Positions 1 to 11,735 of a stretch of 64,000 nt of DNA are shown here, one piece after another. The position numbers and the translations under genes were made by a program. This DNA comes from Herbaspirillum sp. ASV7 (GTDB lineage Bacteria; Pseudomonadota; Gammaproteobacteria; Burkholderiales; Burkholderiaceae_D): contig NZ_JAELUH010000003.1 of the NCBI RefSeq assembly GCF_016429215.1, forward strand, positions 62,001 to 126,000, given 5' to 3'. The notes under the pieces are model-generated. The model was given only the letters and a program-made list of their open reading frames with translations, was not told the origin of the DNA and did not search any database. Every line of letters begins with the position of its first letter. The first letter of the stretch is position 1.

Positions 1-655
<655 letters not shown>

Positions 656-657
<2 letters not shown>

Positions 658-685
658 ATTCGTGAGAATTCATGACAATTCGTGA
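656..685. repeat. Three tandem 10-bp repeats after trxB
   Basis: Immediately at the trxB stop codon three decamers follow head to tail: gaattcgtga, gaattcatga and caattcgtga. They differ at one or two bases. No function can be assigned; they lie between the stop codon and the terminator. Confidence 0.6.
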
Positions 686-727
686 TAAATTGCTGCGCTG
701 CGAGAACTCGTAGCGATGCAGGACGTC

Positions 728-764
728 AAAAGCCGGTAACGAGTGATCGTTCCGGCTTTTTTTG
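728..764 (+). terminator. Rho-independent terminator of trxB
   Basis: The stem arms AAAGCCGGTAACG and CGTTCCGGCTTT pair with one bulged base, and a run of T follows. It lies 70 bases after the trxB stop. Confidence 0.85.
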
Positions 765-802
765 TTTTCACTCAATCAACTATAACGAACAAGGAAAACA
801 CC

Positions 803-1120
803 GTGCCCCGCCTCACCCCTGCTGTCCTGAGCCTGCTTGCCCCGCTCGGCGTGGCCGCTGTCCTGGCCGCCTGCAGTGCCTCCCGCGAACCCCAGGCGAC
901 CGACACGGCCGCCTCCGGCCGCTGCGATGCCGGCAAGGCAGAACACCTGATCGGTGAAAACCTCAGCGGCTACGTGGAACGCCAGGCGCAGGCCGAATCG
1001 GGTGCGACCGACACGCGCGTGCTCAAACCGGGCGATGCCGCCACCATGGACTTCAACCCGCGCCGGCTGAACATCCACGTCGATCCCGGCGGGGTCATCA
1101 TCAAGGTCGCCTGTGGCTGA
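803..1120 (+). CDS. I78-family peptidase inhibitor-like lipoprotein
   Basis: Small exported protein of 105 residues. I chose the GTG start at 803 because AAGGAA lies about 8 bases upstream and the product then begins with a lipoprotein signal (LLAPLGVAAVLAACSAS, lipobox LAAC). The open frame extends upstream to 743 but that part has no signal features. The mature domain runs CDAGKAEHLIGENL to RLNIHVDPGGVIIKVACG, with a Cys at each end and the segment VLKPGDAATMDF between. This is the pattern of the I78 (potato-inhibitor-like) family, whose members inhibit serine peptidases. Its target here is unknown. It stands alone between trxB and the smr gene. Confidence 0.75.
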   Translation: MPRLTPAVLSLLAPLGVAAVLAACSASREPQATDTAASGRCDAGKAEHLIGENLSGYVERQAQAESGATDTRVLKPGDAATMDFNPRRLNIHVDPGGVIIKVACG

Positions 1121-1245
1121 TTTGTGGGACTTGTGAGGCGTCACACAACATCCGTCATACAGATCATCTCAAAGCTGAAGTAGTGACGAGCTTCTGATAC
1201 AGTAGCCAGCTCAGGAAACATTCGCTACAGGGTTGGGTGGCTGTC

Positions 1246-1899
1246 ATGGCGACAATGAAGGATTTCTCGGCGCTCAAGGGATTGCGCCAGAAGTTGAAGG
1301 AACAGGAAAAAGCGCAGGCCGAAGCGCTGGCGCAACAACAACGCCAGGCCGCACAGGCCCGCGAGGAAGCCAATCTCTTTCGCAACAGCGTAGGCCAGGT
1401 TGCCCCCCTGCGTCCAAAAACGGCCGACAAGGCGCACCATGCGCCGGTGCCACCGGCGCCCATCGCGCGCCAGCACCTGGCCGATGAACAGGCCGCCCTG
1501 CTGGAATCGCTCTCCGACGAATTCACCGTCGAGACGCTGATGGACAGCGACGAAAACCTCAGTTTTGCCCGCCCTGGCGTCGGATCCGACGTGCTAGGAA
1601 AATTGCGTCGCGGCAACTGGGTGATCCAGGCCCAGCTAGACCTGCACGGCTACCGCCGCGACCAGGCCCGCGAGGCGCTGGGCGAGTTCCTGCGCCAGTC
1701 GCGTCGGCGCGGTCTGCGCTGCGTGCGCGTGATCCACGGCAAGGGACTGGGTTCGGTCAACAAGGAACCCGTACTCAAGCACAAGGTGCGCAACTGGCTG
1801 GCCCAGAAGGATGAAGTCATGGCCTTCTGCCAGGCACGCGCCGCCGATGGTGGCGCCGGCGCGCTGGTGGTGCTGCTCAAGTCCAGCGAACGGACCTAG
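1246..1899 (+). CDS. Smr domain protein
   Basis: The C-terminal half carries the Smr domain, with LDLHGYRRDQAREAL and the VRVIHGKGLGS loop that is typical of the family. Smr domains bind or nick nucleic acids; some stand-alone members act on mRNA on collided ribosomes. The N-terminus is a charged helical segment (KLKEQEKAQAEALAQQQRQ) followed by a linker. Start is uncertain: in-frame GTG at 1237 and ATG at 1246 and 1255 are all possible with only a weak Shine-Dalgarno sequence; 1246 is a compromise. It converges on the kinase gene with 6 bases between them. Confidence 0.85.
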   Translation: MATMKDFSALKGLRQKLKEQEKAQAEALAQQQRQAAQAREEANLFRNSVGQVAPLRPKTADKAHHAPVPPAPIARQHLADEQAALLESLSDEFTVETLMDSDENLSFARPGVGSDVLGKLRRGNWVIQAQLDLHGYRRDQAREALGEFLRQSRRRGLRCVRVIHGKGLGSVNKEPVLKHKVRNWLAQKDEVMAFCQARAADGGAGALVVLLKSSERT

Positions 1900-1905
1900 C
1901 TCCCT

Positions 1906-3231
1906 TCAGGGCGTGGCCAACGTATCGAGCATGGCCACGATAGCCTCGAAGTGCGGCCGTGCCGCGACATCGGCGGACAGGCAGGCCTGGCGCACACCGG
2001 CCAAGGCCGCGCGCTGCCGCTGGCCAGCTGCATCGTCAGGCTGGCCGTGTGCCAGCAATTCTTCCAGCAGACAGCCGTAGGCCCGCACTTCCATGGCCTG
2101 CATGCCCCAGGCGTGCGCCTGCCCGGCATCATAGAGCCACGCCGCGCCAAAATCCCCCAGCAAGGCTTCGCCTTCGCGATGCAGGATGTTGTGACCGTAC
2201 AGGTCGCCATGCACGATGCCCTGGGCATGCAGGTGGGCCGCCGCCGAGGCGATATCGCGCGCAATGGCCAGCACCTGGGTCCAGGCCAACGCAAAACCTG
2301 GCGCGTAGACATCACGCGTGCAGGATTGCAGGCTGGGCGGGCCAGCCAGGGTCGTGAAATCGGCAGCAATGAGCGGCATCACCAGGCCCTGCAACGCTTG
2401 CGGATGGCCCTGCAGCCGTCCCAGTACGGGGATCAGCCCGCGGTGGCTGCCAGCCGTGATGCAGGCGGCCATCTCGCGCTCGGGCAGGCCGTCGCTGGTG
2501 ACCGCGCCCTTGAAGAGCTTGACCGCCACGGGCCGGGCCTGGTCATTGACCGTCCACCGTGCGGCGTGGATCACGCCGGAAGCGCCCTCCCCCAGCTTGT
2601 CCCCCAGTTGCAGGTCGTTCCAGCCGATATCGGCCACCTGGGTGTTGCGATCGGCGGCATCTTCTACCTCCTCGCACCAGGGATTGCCGGCCATGGCCAG
2701 CCAGCTCAGGCGCGGCAAGGTCAGCAGCCAGTGCGGAAACGCCGCCAGCGCATTGGCCGACAGGCGCAGCAGTTCCAGGTTGCGGCAGGCCGCCAGTTCC
2801 GGCGGCAGCGCACTCAGGCGGTTGCCGGCCAGCATCAGCTTCTGCAGGCGCGTGCAACGACCGATGCTGGCTGGCAGCTGGGTGATGCGGTTGTCGGTCA
2901 GCACCAGCCAGCGCAACGACGGCGGCAGGGATTCACCCGGCACGTGCTCGATACGGTTGGCCTTGAAGCCGATCATCTCCAGTGCAGGACAGCGCCCCAG
3001 CACAGCCGGCAGTTCGGTGAAGGGATTGTCGGAACAGAAGACGATGCGCAGCCGCGTCAGTCGTGGCAGGTCATCGGGCAGGCTGGTCAGCTCGTTGCCG
3101 CTGAGGTCGAGGATTTCCAGCGTATCGGCCAGCGTGAAGATCTCGCGCGGGAATTCGCGCAAGCCGCAGGACAGCGACAGCCGCGTGATACCGGCCAGCG
3201 CGCCGCTGCGCAATTGTTCCATGGTGTGCAT
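1906..3231 (-). CDS. Leucine-rich repeat protein kinase
   Basis: A 441-residue two-part protein without signal peptide or membrane segment, so probably cytoplasmic. Residues about 10-190 form LRRs of the LDLSGNELTSLPDDLPRL type. Residues about 210-441 form a Ser/Thr/Tyr kinase-like domain: glycine loop GEGASGVIHAARW, ATP-binding lysine in VAVKLFKG, catalytic loop VHGDLYGHNIL and metal motif GDFGAA. The catalytic loop has HGD where most eukaryotic kinases have HRD, so it is a non-RD type; Asp and Asn are kept, so activity is plausible. Such LRR-kinase fusions occur in several Proteobacteria without a clear role. Substrate is unknown. No clear ribosome site precedes ATG 3231; ATG 3222 is an alternative. 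Confidence 0.85.
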   Translation of the reverse strand: MHTMEQLRSGALAGITRLSLSCGLREFPREIFTLADTLEILDLSGNELTSLPDDLPRLTRLRIVFCSDNPFTELPAVLGRCPALEMIGFKANRIEHVPGESLPPSLRWLVLTDNRITQLPASIGRCTRLQKLMLAGNRLSALPPELAACRNLELLRLSANALAAFPHWLLTLPRLSWLAMAGNPWCEEVEDAADRNTQVADIGWNDLQLGDKLGEGASGVIHAARWTVNDQARPVAVKLFKGAVTSDGLPEREMAACITAGSHRGLIPVLGRLQGHPQALQGLVMPLIAADFTTLAGPPSLQSCTRDVYAPGFALAWTQVLAIARDIASAAAHLHAQGIVHGDLYGHNILHREGEALLGDFGAAWLYDAGQAHAWGMQAMEVRAYGCLLEELLAHGQPDDAAGQRQRAALAGVRQACLSADVAARPHFEAIVAMLDTLATP

Positions 3232-3290
3232 GCAAAGAGAGGGGATGCGATCAAAGCGCGCAGTGTAGCAGCCGGCGTCGACCTATGGGC

Positions 3291-4583
3291 TCAGAACAGG
3301 TCGAGCTGGTTGCCGTTGGCGCGCCCGGCAGGCGTCGAGGGAACCACCTGCGGACGCCGGAAGCGGCTGGCATCGAGCGTGGCGAAGGCGCGGTTGCGAT
3401 GATCGATGCCCAGGCGTCGGCTGGCCTTTTCGAAGCGCTGGTGCAGCAGGTCGGCCCAGACACCCGTGCCGCGCATGCGGGTAGAGAAATCGGCGTCGTA
3501 GTCCTTGCCGCCACGCATGTCCTGGATGCGGTTCATCACCCGTGCCGCCCGGTCCGGGAAGTGCGCCTGCAACCACTGCCGGAACAGCGGACTGACCTCC
3601 CATGGCAGCCGTAGCACGATATAGCCGGCCTGCCCGGCGCCGGCCTCGACGGCCGCTTCCATGACCCGCTCCAGGTCCGGCTCGGTCACGAAGGGGATCA
3701 CCGGCGCAATCGATACGCTCACCGGAATACCCGCCTCGGCCAGGGTGCGGATCACCCGCAGGCGCCGCGCCGGGCTGGCCGCGCGCGGCTCCAGCGTGCG
3801 CGCGATGGCACCATCGAGGGTGGTGATGGTGACGGCGGCAATGGCCTGGCGCTTGGCCGCCATGGCGGCCAGCAGGTCGATGTCGCGCTCGATCAGGGAG
3901 GACTTGGTGATCAACGCCACCGGGTTCTCGCAGTCGTGCAGGATCTGCAATATGCGGCGCGTCAACTGGCGCTCGCGCTCGATGGGCTGGTAGGCGTCGG
4001 TATTGATGCCCACCGTGATGGTATCGGGCTGGTAGGAGGGTCGCGCCAGCTCGCGCAGCAACAGCTCGGGCGCATTGGTCTTGGCCACCAGGCGACTCTC
4101 GAAATCCAGCCCCGGCGAGAGGCCCAGGTAGCTGTGCGAGGGCCGCGCGAAGCAATAGATGCAGCCATGCTCGCAGCCGCGATAGGGATTGAGCGACAGC
4201 GAGAACGGCAGGTCCGGCGAGCTGTTGCGGCTGATGATGGACCTGGCCTCTTCCTCGGTGACGATGGTCTTCAGGCGCGGCGGTTCGTCGTCTTCATCAT
4301 CGTCGTTGTCCTCGCGCCCCTCGCTGCCCTCTTGCACCGATGCTGCCGCGCCAGCGGACCTGTCAACAAAGTCCAGCGCTTGCCATCCATCATCGAACTC
4401 CTCGCGGTTCACCGATTCATAGCGCCCGCGCAGGTTGGTCACTGCCCCCCGGCCCTTCTGCGCGACCTGCGGCCGGTGCACGAAGCCCTCCGGCGTCAGG
4501 GTCGGATCGTCATCGGTGGGAGGCTGCGGCTGTTCCGGGAAAGGAGTAGCGATGCCTTGCGGAAACTTAGGGAAACGGGCCAC
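3291..4583 (-). CDS. PA0069-family radical SAM protein (SplB-like)
   Basis: A 430-residue radical SAM enzyme. The 4Fe-4S cluster motif is C137-x3-C141-x2-C144 in YRGCEHGCIYCFARPSH, as in the spore-photoproduct-lyase-like group (COG1533). An Asp/Glu-rich insert (GREDNDDDEDDEPP) lies before it near residues 89-102. The protein ends in GNQLDLF, which matches the QLxLF peptide by which repair proteins bind the beta sliding clamp. The start codon is GTG. A near-consensus LexA box lies 14 bases upstream of it. These two features point to DNA repair, but the reaction of this family is not established. No partner gene is adjacent; the downstream gene is the LRR kinase. Confidence 0.88.
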   Translation of the reverse strand: MARFPKFPQGIATPFPEQPQPPTDDDPTLTPEGFVHRPQVAQKGRGAVTNLRGRYESVNREEFDDGWQALDFVDRSAGAAASVQEGSEGREDNDDDEDDEPPRLKTIVTEEEARSIISRNSSPDLPFSLSLNPYRGCEHGCIYCFARPSHSYLGLSPGLDFESRLVAKTNAPELLLRELARPSYQPDTITVGINTDAYQPIERERQLTRRILQILHDCENPVALITKSSLIERDIDLLAAMAAKRQAIAAVTITTLDGAIARTLEPRAASPARRLRVIRTLAEAGIPVSVSIAPVIPFVTEPDLERVMEAAVEAGAGQAGYIVLRLPWEVSPLFRQWLQAHFPDRAARVMNRIQDMRGGKDYDADFSTRMRGTGVWADLLHQRFEKASRRLGIDHRNRAFATLDASRFRRPQVVPSTPAGRANGNQLDLF

Positions 4584-4597
4584 GTCGGACTCAACAA

Positions 4598-4617
4598 TAC
4601 TGTATAAATAAACAGTA
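4598..4617 (-). promoter_or_regulatory. LexA (SOS) box
   Basis: TACTGTATAAATAAACAGTA matches the E. coli-type consensus TACTGTATATATATACAGTA at 18 of 20 bases, with a complete CTGT-N8-ACAG core. It lies 14 bases upstream of the radical SAM start codon (minus strand), overlapping the likely promoter. The next gene the other way starts about 150 bases off, so it is a less likely target. Beta- and gammaproteobacterial LexA share this motif. Confidence 0.85.
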
Positions 4618-4770
4618 TTTTGCCTGCACTTCTGCCGGCCCGCAAATGCTGTTTCAATTTAGCCCGGTGCCGCATTAATCGGTTATGCTTGTTCACCCCC
4701 GGCTTCCCGAAACACAAGAAAGCGACAAAAAAGGGGGAGCCCGAACCGGACAGGTTCCAAGGAGACAAGG

Positions 4771-6763
<1,993 letters not shown>

Positions 6764-6783
<20 letters not shown>

Positions 6784-7144
6784 GTGGCGCCAGGGCCTCG
6801 TACTCTTCATCCGAAAACAGCCGCGAGCGCGTCAGGAAGCGCTTGCCGCTGCCATTCTCCAGCGAGAACATGCCGCCATTGCCGTTGACCACGTCGATGA
6901 TCAGTTGCGTGTGCTTCCAGTATTCGAACTGGTCGGCGCCGATGTAGAACGGCACGCCATCGATCTCACCCAGATGGACGTCAGTATCGCCCAGCGTGAA
7001 ATCTCCCGCCGGATAGCACATCGGCGCGCTGCCATCGCAACAGCCGCCGGACTGGAAGAAGATCAGCTCGCCATGTCGCGCCTTCAACTGGCGCAGCAAT
7101 GCCACCGTGGCCTCGGTGGCCGTTACCCGTTGCGATGCCGCCAT
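6764..7144 (-). CDS. DUF779 protein
   Basis: A 126-residue cytoplasmic protein with a Cys pair in QSGGCCDGSAPMCYP and the segment ADQFEYWKHTQLIIDVVNGNGG, typical of DUF779. Family members are usually encoded next to acetaldehyde or alcohol-oxidising dehydrogenases, as here, 95 bases downstream of an aldehyde dehydrogenase. The biochemical role is not established; an accessory or metal-related role for the dehydrogenase is a guess. GGGAGAG precedes the ATG. A strong hairpin lies between it and the dehydrogenase gene, so it may be expressed at a lower level. Its 3' end overlaps that of the activator gene by 20 bases. Confidence 0.8.
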
Positions 7145-7178
7145 CGTTGCTCTCCCTTGTAGAGTCGCATGTAAAAGC

Positions 7179-7206
7179 GGCGCCGGCCGCAGAGCGGTCC
7201 GGCGCC
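7179..7206 (-). terminator. Intercistronic hairpin, aldehyde dehydrogenase to DUF779
   Basis: Arms GGCGCCGG and CCGGCGCC pair perfectly across 12 bases. Read on the minus strand the stem is followed by a short CTTTTAC tail, so it could be a leaky terminator or a mRNA-stabilising hairpin. Confidence 0.55.
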
Positions 7207-7239
7207 GAAGCTGCCTTGCATCAAGGAGTCAAACGGAGA

Positions 7240-8760
7240 TCAGAAGAAGCCCAGCGCCTTGGGGCTGTAGCTGACCAGCAGGTTCTTGGTCTGCTGGTAG
7301 TGGTCCAGCATCATCTTGTGGTTTTCACGGCCGATGCCGGATTGCTTGTAGCCGCCGAAGGCCGCGTGCGCCGGATAGAGGTGGTAGCAGTTGGTCCACA
7401 CGCGACCGGCCTGGATCTCGCGCCCCATGCGGAAGGCACGGGTGCCGTCGCGGGTCCACAGGCCTGCGCCCAGGCCGTAGAGGGTGTCGTTGGCAATCGC
7501 CAGGGCCTCGTCCTCATCCTTGAAGGTGGTCACCGAGACCACCGGGCCAAAGATCTCTTCCTGGAAGATGCGCATCTTGTTGTTGCCCTCGAAGACGGTC
7601 GGCTTGACGTAGTAGCCCGAGGCCAGGTCGCCGCCCAGCGCTTCGCGACCGCCGCCGGCCAGCACCTTGGCGCCTTCCTGCTTGCCGATGTCGATGTAGG
7701 AGAGGATTTTTTCCAGCTGCTCCTGCGAGGCTTGCGCGCCGATCATGGTGCTCTTGTCCAGCGGGTTGCCCTGCTTGATGGCGGCCACGCGCTTCAGGGC
7801 ACGCTCGATGAAGCGCTCGTAGATCGACTCCTGCACCAGCACCCGCGAGGGGCAGGTGCAGACCTCGCCCTGGTTCAGCGCGAACATGGCGAAGCCTTCC
7901 AGGGCCTTGTCGAAGAAGTCGTCGTCCTTGTCCAGCACGTCGGCGAAGAAGATGTTGGGCGACTTGCCGCCCAGCTCCAGGGTCACCGGGATCAGGTTCT
8001 GCGAGGCGTACTGCATGATCAGGCGGCCCGTGGTGGTCTCGCCGGTGAAGGCGATCTTGGCGATGCGCTTGTTGGAGGCCAGCGGCTTGCCGGCTTCCAC
8101 GCCAAAGCCCTGGACGATGTTGACTACGCCCGGCGGGATCAGGTCGGCGATCAGTTCGATGAGCACCATGATCGAGGCCGGGGTCTGCTCGGCCGGCTTC
8201 AACACCACGCAATTGCCCGCAGCCAGGGCCGGGGCCAGCTTCCACACGGCCATCAGGATGGGGAAGTTCCAGGGGATGATCTGGCCGACCACGCCCAGGG
8301 GCTCATGGAAGTGATAGGCGTAGGTATCGTTGTCGATGGTGCCGATGCTGCCTTCCTGGGTACGCACCGCGGCGGCGAAGTAGCGGAAGTGATCGATCGC
8401 CAGCGGGATGTCGGCGGCCATGGTTTCACGGATGGGCTTGCCGTTGTCCAGGGTCTCGGCGGTGGCCAGCAGCTCCAGGTTGGCTTCCATGCGATCGGCG
8501 ATCTTCAGCAGCAGATTGGCGCGATCGGTGGGCGAGGTCTTGCCCCAGCTCTTCTTGGCGGCGTGGGCGGCGTCCAGGGCCAGTTCCACGTCCTCGGCGC
8601 TGGAACGGGCCACTTCACAGAAGGCGCGTCCGATCACCGGGCTGATGTTCTCGAAGTATTCCCCCTTGACCGGCGGGACGAATTTGCCACCGATGAAGTT
8701 GTCGTAGCGTTGCTTGAACGGGTCGCGTACGCCGAGTTTGCTGATGTCTGCCAGGTTCAT
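7240..8760 (-). CDS. exaC: NAD-dependent aldehyde dehydrogenase (ExaC/AldB type)
   Basis: A 506-residue cytoplasmic enzyme that oxidises acetaldehyde or similar aldehydes to acids with NAD. Visible family motifs are the NAD-binding [20 protein letters not shown], the glutamate motif LELGGKSP and the catalytic cysteine in [12 protein letters not shown], where the doubled Cys is typical of the ExaC/AldB subgroup. I start it at ATG 8760, preceded by GGAG, rather than at the further upstream end of the open frame. A sigma-54 promoter lies about 85 bases upstream and an AcoR-type activator is encoded nearby, so the operon is likely induced by its substrate. The symbol is by subgroup; acoD is also used. 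Confidence 0.88.
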   Translation of the reverse strand: MNLADISKLGVRDPFKQRYDNFIGGKFVPPVKGEYFENISPVIGRAFCEVARSSAEDVELALDAAHAAKKSWGKTSPTDRANLLLKIADRMEANLELLATAETLDNGKPIRETMAADIPLAIDHFRYFAAAVRTQEGSIGTIDNDTYAYHFHEPLGVVGQIIPWNFPILMAVWKLAPALAAGNCVVLKPAEQTPASIMVLIELIADLIPPGVVNIVQGFGVEAGKPLASNKRIAKIAFTGETTTGRLIMQYASQNLIPVTLELGGKSPNIFFADVLDKDDDFFDKALEGFAMFALNQGEVCTCPSRVLVQESIYERFIERALKRVAAIKQGNPLDKSTMIGAQASQEQLEKILSYIDIGKQEGAKVLAGGGREALGGDLASGYYVKPTVFEGNNKMRIFQEEIFGPVVSVTTFKDEDEALAIANDTLYGLGAGLWTRDGTRAFRMGREIQAGRVWTNCYHLYPAHAAFGGYKQSGIGRENHKMMLDHYQQTKNLLVSYSPKALGFF

Positions 8761-8843
8761 GTCGTCTCCGATGGTTATGGTTTGAAACCCCGCGCAACTA
8801 GGGCGGCCGTGGCTGCCAAGGCGGGCGTTCACCCTCATCAGGG

Positions 8844-8858
8844 GCAAGTCGCATGCCA
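8844..8858 (-). promoter_or_regulatory. Sigma-54 promoter of the aldehyde dehydrogenase operon
   Basis: Read on the minus strand the sequence is TGGCATGCGACTTGC. It has GG and GC separated by exactly 10 bases and matches TGGCACG-N4-TTGC closely. It would start a leader of about 70 bases. Confidence 0.75.
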
Positions 8859-8934
8859 GCCGCGCCAGGCCCGCGCAGCGCGGCTGGCCGCCGCGCTGCG
8901 TGGTCAGCCTGTGTCAATCTGGCGCAGATCGGGA

Positions 8935-8960
8935 CAACACCGCGCAACACGCTGCAACAC
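8935..8960 (-). promoter_or_regulatory. Phased repeats, candidate activator sites
   Basis: CAACAC (GTGTTG on the minus strand) occurs at 8935, 8945 and 8955, that is once per helical turn. The block lies about 80-100 bases upstream of the sigma-54 promoter, the usual place for an enhancer-binding protein. Confidence 0.5.
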
Positions 8961-8993
8961 CGACTGGCACATCAGGACCCAGGCGATGGACGT

Positions 8994-9020
8994 AAAAAAA
9001 CCGGCCAGCGGCCGGTCTTT
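8994..9020 (-). terminator. Terminator of glnB
   Basis: Stem ACCGGCC / GGCCGGT with a 3-base loop; on the minus strand it is followed by seven T. It lies 20 bases after the glnB stop. Confidence 0.9.
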
Positions 9021-9039
9021 TCTTGTTGCCGGGCAAGGA

Positions 9040-9453
<414 letters not shown>

Positions 9454-9549
9454 TCAGGGCCGTGGCCACCCTGCCCACCTGGGCATTGTCAATCAGGCGC
9501 GCGCCGCTTTCAACCTTTGCAAGCAGGCAGCGCCTTAAAAAAACCGGAA

Positions 9550-11610
9550 TCAGGCCTCCACATCCGGAATACGGGCCAGATCGTCCATCCACACGGTGGC
9601 CTCGCCATCGCTGGGCGCACGCCAGTCCCCACGGGGCGAGAGCGAGCCGCCGCTACCAACCTTGGGGGCGTTGGGCACGCAGGAGCGCTTGAACTGGCTG
9701 GTCTTGAAGAAGCGATGGACGAAGATGCCCAGGTTCTTCTTGATCTGCGGCAAGCTGTACTGGTTGTGGGCGCCGTGCAAGCCATCCGGCCAATGGCCGG
9801 CGTCGCGGTCATGCCAGGCGCTGTGGGCCAGGAAGGCCACCTTGCGGGGGGCAAAGCCGTAACGCAGGATGTAGTACAGGTTGAAGTCCTGCAACTCATA
9901 CGGCCCGATGAAGTCCTGGGTACGCTGCCCCGGCTCGCCGGCCGTGGCGCCCGGCACCAGTTCCGGGCTGATCTCGGTTTCCAGGATGTGGACCAGCACT
10001 TCCGGCTGCCGCAGTTCCAGCGAGCCCGATTCGGCCACCCAGCGCACCAGGTGGGTGATCAGGGTCTTGGGCACGCTGGCATTGACGTTGTAGTGCGACA
10101 TGTGGTCACCCACGCCATAGGTGCACCAGCCCAGCGCCAGCTCCGAGAGGTCGCCGGTGCCGATGACGATGGCGCCCTGGTGGTTGGCCAGGCGGAACAG
10201 GTGGTTGGTGCGCTCGCCGGCCTGGACGTTCTCGAAGGTGATGTCGTAGACCGGCTCGCCGCGTGAATAGGGGTGATCCAGGTCCTTCAGCATCTGTTCA
10301 CAGCTGGGACGGATATCGATCTCGCGGGCCGTGCAGCCGACCTGGGCCATCAGCTGATGCGCCTGCACCAGCGTGCGGCTGCTGGTGGCAAAGCCGGGCA
10401 TGGTATAGGCCAGGATGTTGGCGCGCGGCAGGCCCAGCTTGTCCATGGCCTTGGCGCAGACTAGCAGCGCATGGGTCGAATCGAGCCCGCCGGAGACGCC
10501 GATGACGACCTTCTTCAGTCCCGAGGAAGACAAGCGCTGCACCAGCGCCTGCACCTGGATGTTGTAGACCTCGCGGCAACGCAGCTCGCGCTGCTCGGCA
10601 TTGGCCGGTACATAGGGGAAGCGCGCCACGCGGCGTTGCAGCGGCAGCGCCTGCTGCGGTTGCGGCAGTTGCACCTCGAAGCCGACCACCTCGAACTTGC
10701 GCACCTCCTCGGCATGGCGGCGCACCGACTGGCCGAAGGTGGTCTGGTGGATGCGCTCACGTGAGAGCCGTTCCAGGTCGATGTCGGCGTAGATCACATG
10801 GCCGCCCGCAGCGAAGCGCTCGGACTCGGCCAGCAGCTCGCCGTTCTCGCAGATCAGGGCCTGGCCATCCCAGGCCAGGTCGGTGGTCGATTCGCCATTG
10901 CCGGCCGAGGAATACAGGTAGGCCGCCAGGCAGCGCGCCGACTGCTGCGCCACCAATTGATGACGATAGCCCGACTTGCCCACCACGATATTGGAGGCCG
11001 ACAGGTTCACCAACACGGTAGCCCCGGCCAGGGCCGCAAAGGATGACGGCGGGATCGGTACCCAGACGTCTTCGCAGATCTCGATGTGGAAGCGGAAATC
11101 AGGAATATTGCGGATATCGAACAGCAGCTGGCTGCCAAAACCCACTTCCTGGCCCAGCAGGGTGACGCTGCGCGTGACGGCGCAATCGGCGCTGCTGAAC
11201 TGGCGCGCTTCGTAGAATTCGCTGTAGTTGGGCAGGTAGCTCTTGGGGACTACACCCATGATGCGGCCGGCGCTGACCACCACGGCGCAGTTATAGAGCT
11301 GGTGATCCACCTTCAGCGGCATGCCCACCACCAGCGCGGCGGGGATGCGCGAGGATGCCGTCACCACCGACTGCAGGGCCTGCAGCGAGGCCTCCAGCAA
11401 GGCACGCTGCTGGAACAGGTCTTCGCAGCTATAGGCCGACAGGCCCAGCTCGGGGAAGGACACCAGCACCGCGCCACGCGCGGCGGCCTGCTCGGCCAGG
11501 GCGATGGTGCGTTCGGCGTTGAAACCGGGATCGGCCACCTTGCAGTCCGGCACCGCCACCGCGACGCGGGCGAAACCATGGCTGTAGAGATTGAAGAAAT
11601 CGCTTTGCAT
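9550..11610 (-). CDS. nadE: Glutamine-dependent NAD synthetase
   Basis: A 686-residue two-domain enzyme making NAD from deamido-NAD with ATP and glutamine. The N-terminal nitrilase-like amidase carries the Glu-Lys-Cys triad in [28 protein letters not shown] and ICEDVWVP. The C-terminal synthetase has the PP-loop [14 protein letters not shown] and the [22 protein letters not shown] segment. The size fits the long glutamine-dependent class (about 680 residues). ATG 11610 gives [20 protein letters not shown], the usual N-terminus; the open frame reaches further upstream but the extra part looks like translated noncoding DNA. It is divergent from the FemAB-like gene and upstream of glnB. Confidence 0.94.
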   Translation of the reverse strand: MQSDFFNLYSHGFARVAVAVPDCKVADPGFNAERTIALAEQAAARGAVLVSFPELGLSAYSCEDLFQQRALLEASLQALQSVVTASSRIPAALVVGMPLKVDHQLYNCAVVVSAGRIMGVVPKSYLPNYSEFYEARQFSSADCAVTRSVTLLGQEVGFGSQLLFDIRNIPDFRFHIEICEDVWVPIPPSSFAALAGATVLVNLSASNIVVGKSGYRHQLVAQQSARCLAAYLYSSAGNGESTTDLAWDGQALICENGELLAESERFAAGGHVIYADIDLERLSRERIHQTTFGQSVRRHAEEVRKFEVVGFEVQLPQPQQALPLQRRVARFPYVPANAEQRELRCREVYNIQVQALVQRLSSSGLKKVVIGVSGGLDSTHALLVCAKAMDKLGLPRANILAYTMPGFATSSRTLVQAHQLMAQVGCTAREIDIRPSCEQMLKDLDHPYSRGEPVYDITFENVQAGERTNHLFRLANHQGAIVIGTGDLSELALGWCTYGVGDHMSHYNVNASVPKTLITHLVRWVAESGSLELRQPEVLVHILETEISPELVPGATAGEPGQRTQDFIGPYELQDFNLYYILRYGFAPRKVAFLAHSAWHDRDAGHWPDGLHGAHNQYSLPQIKKNLGIFVHRFFKTSQFKRSCVPNAPKVGSGGSLSPRGDWRAPSDGEATVWMDDLARIPDVEA

Positions 11611-11735
11611 GTCGTACTTTCTGCTCGTGCTGTCTGCGTGTTGCCGCGGCGGCGACACGTTCCGTTCATTTTGCGTAGAATGCCTGATCGACCGCGGCCG
11701 TCGGCCGCGCCTGCCTTGCTTGCCTCTCGCAGTCC

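Noticed and set aside
9464-9492. Sigma-70 promoter for glnB from TTGACA on the minus strand
   Set aside because: No -10 element occurs at 16-18 bases.
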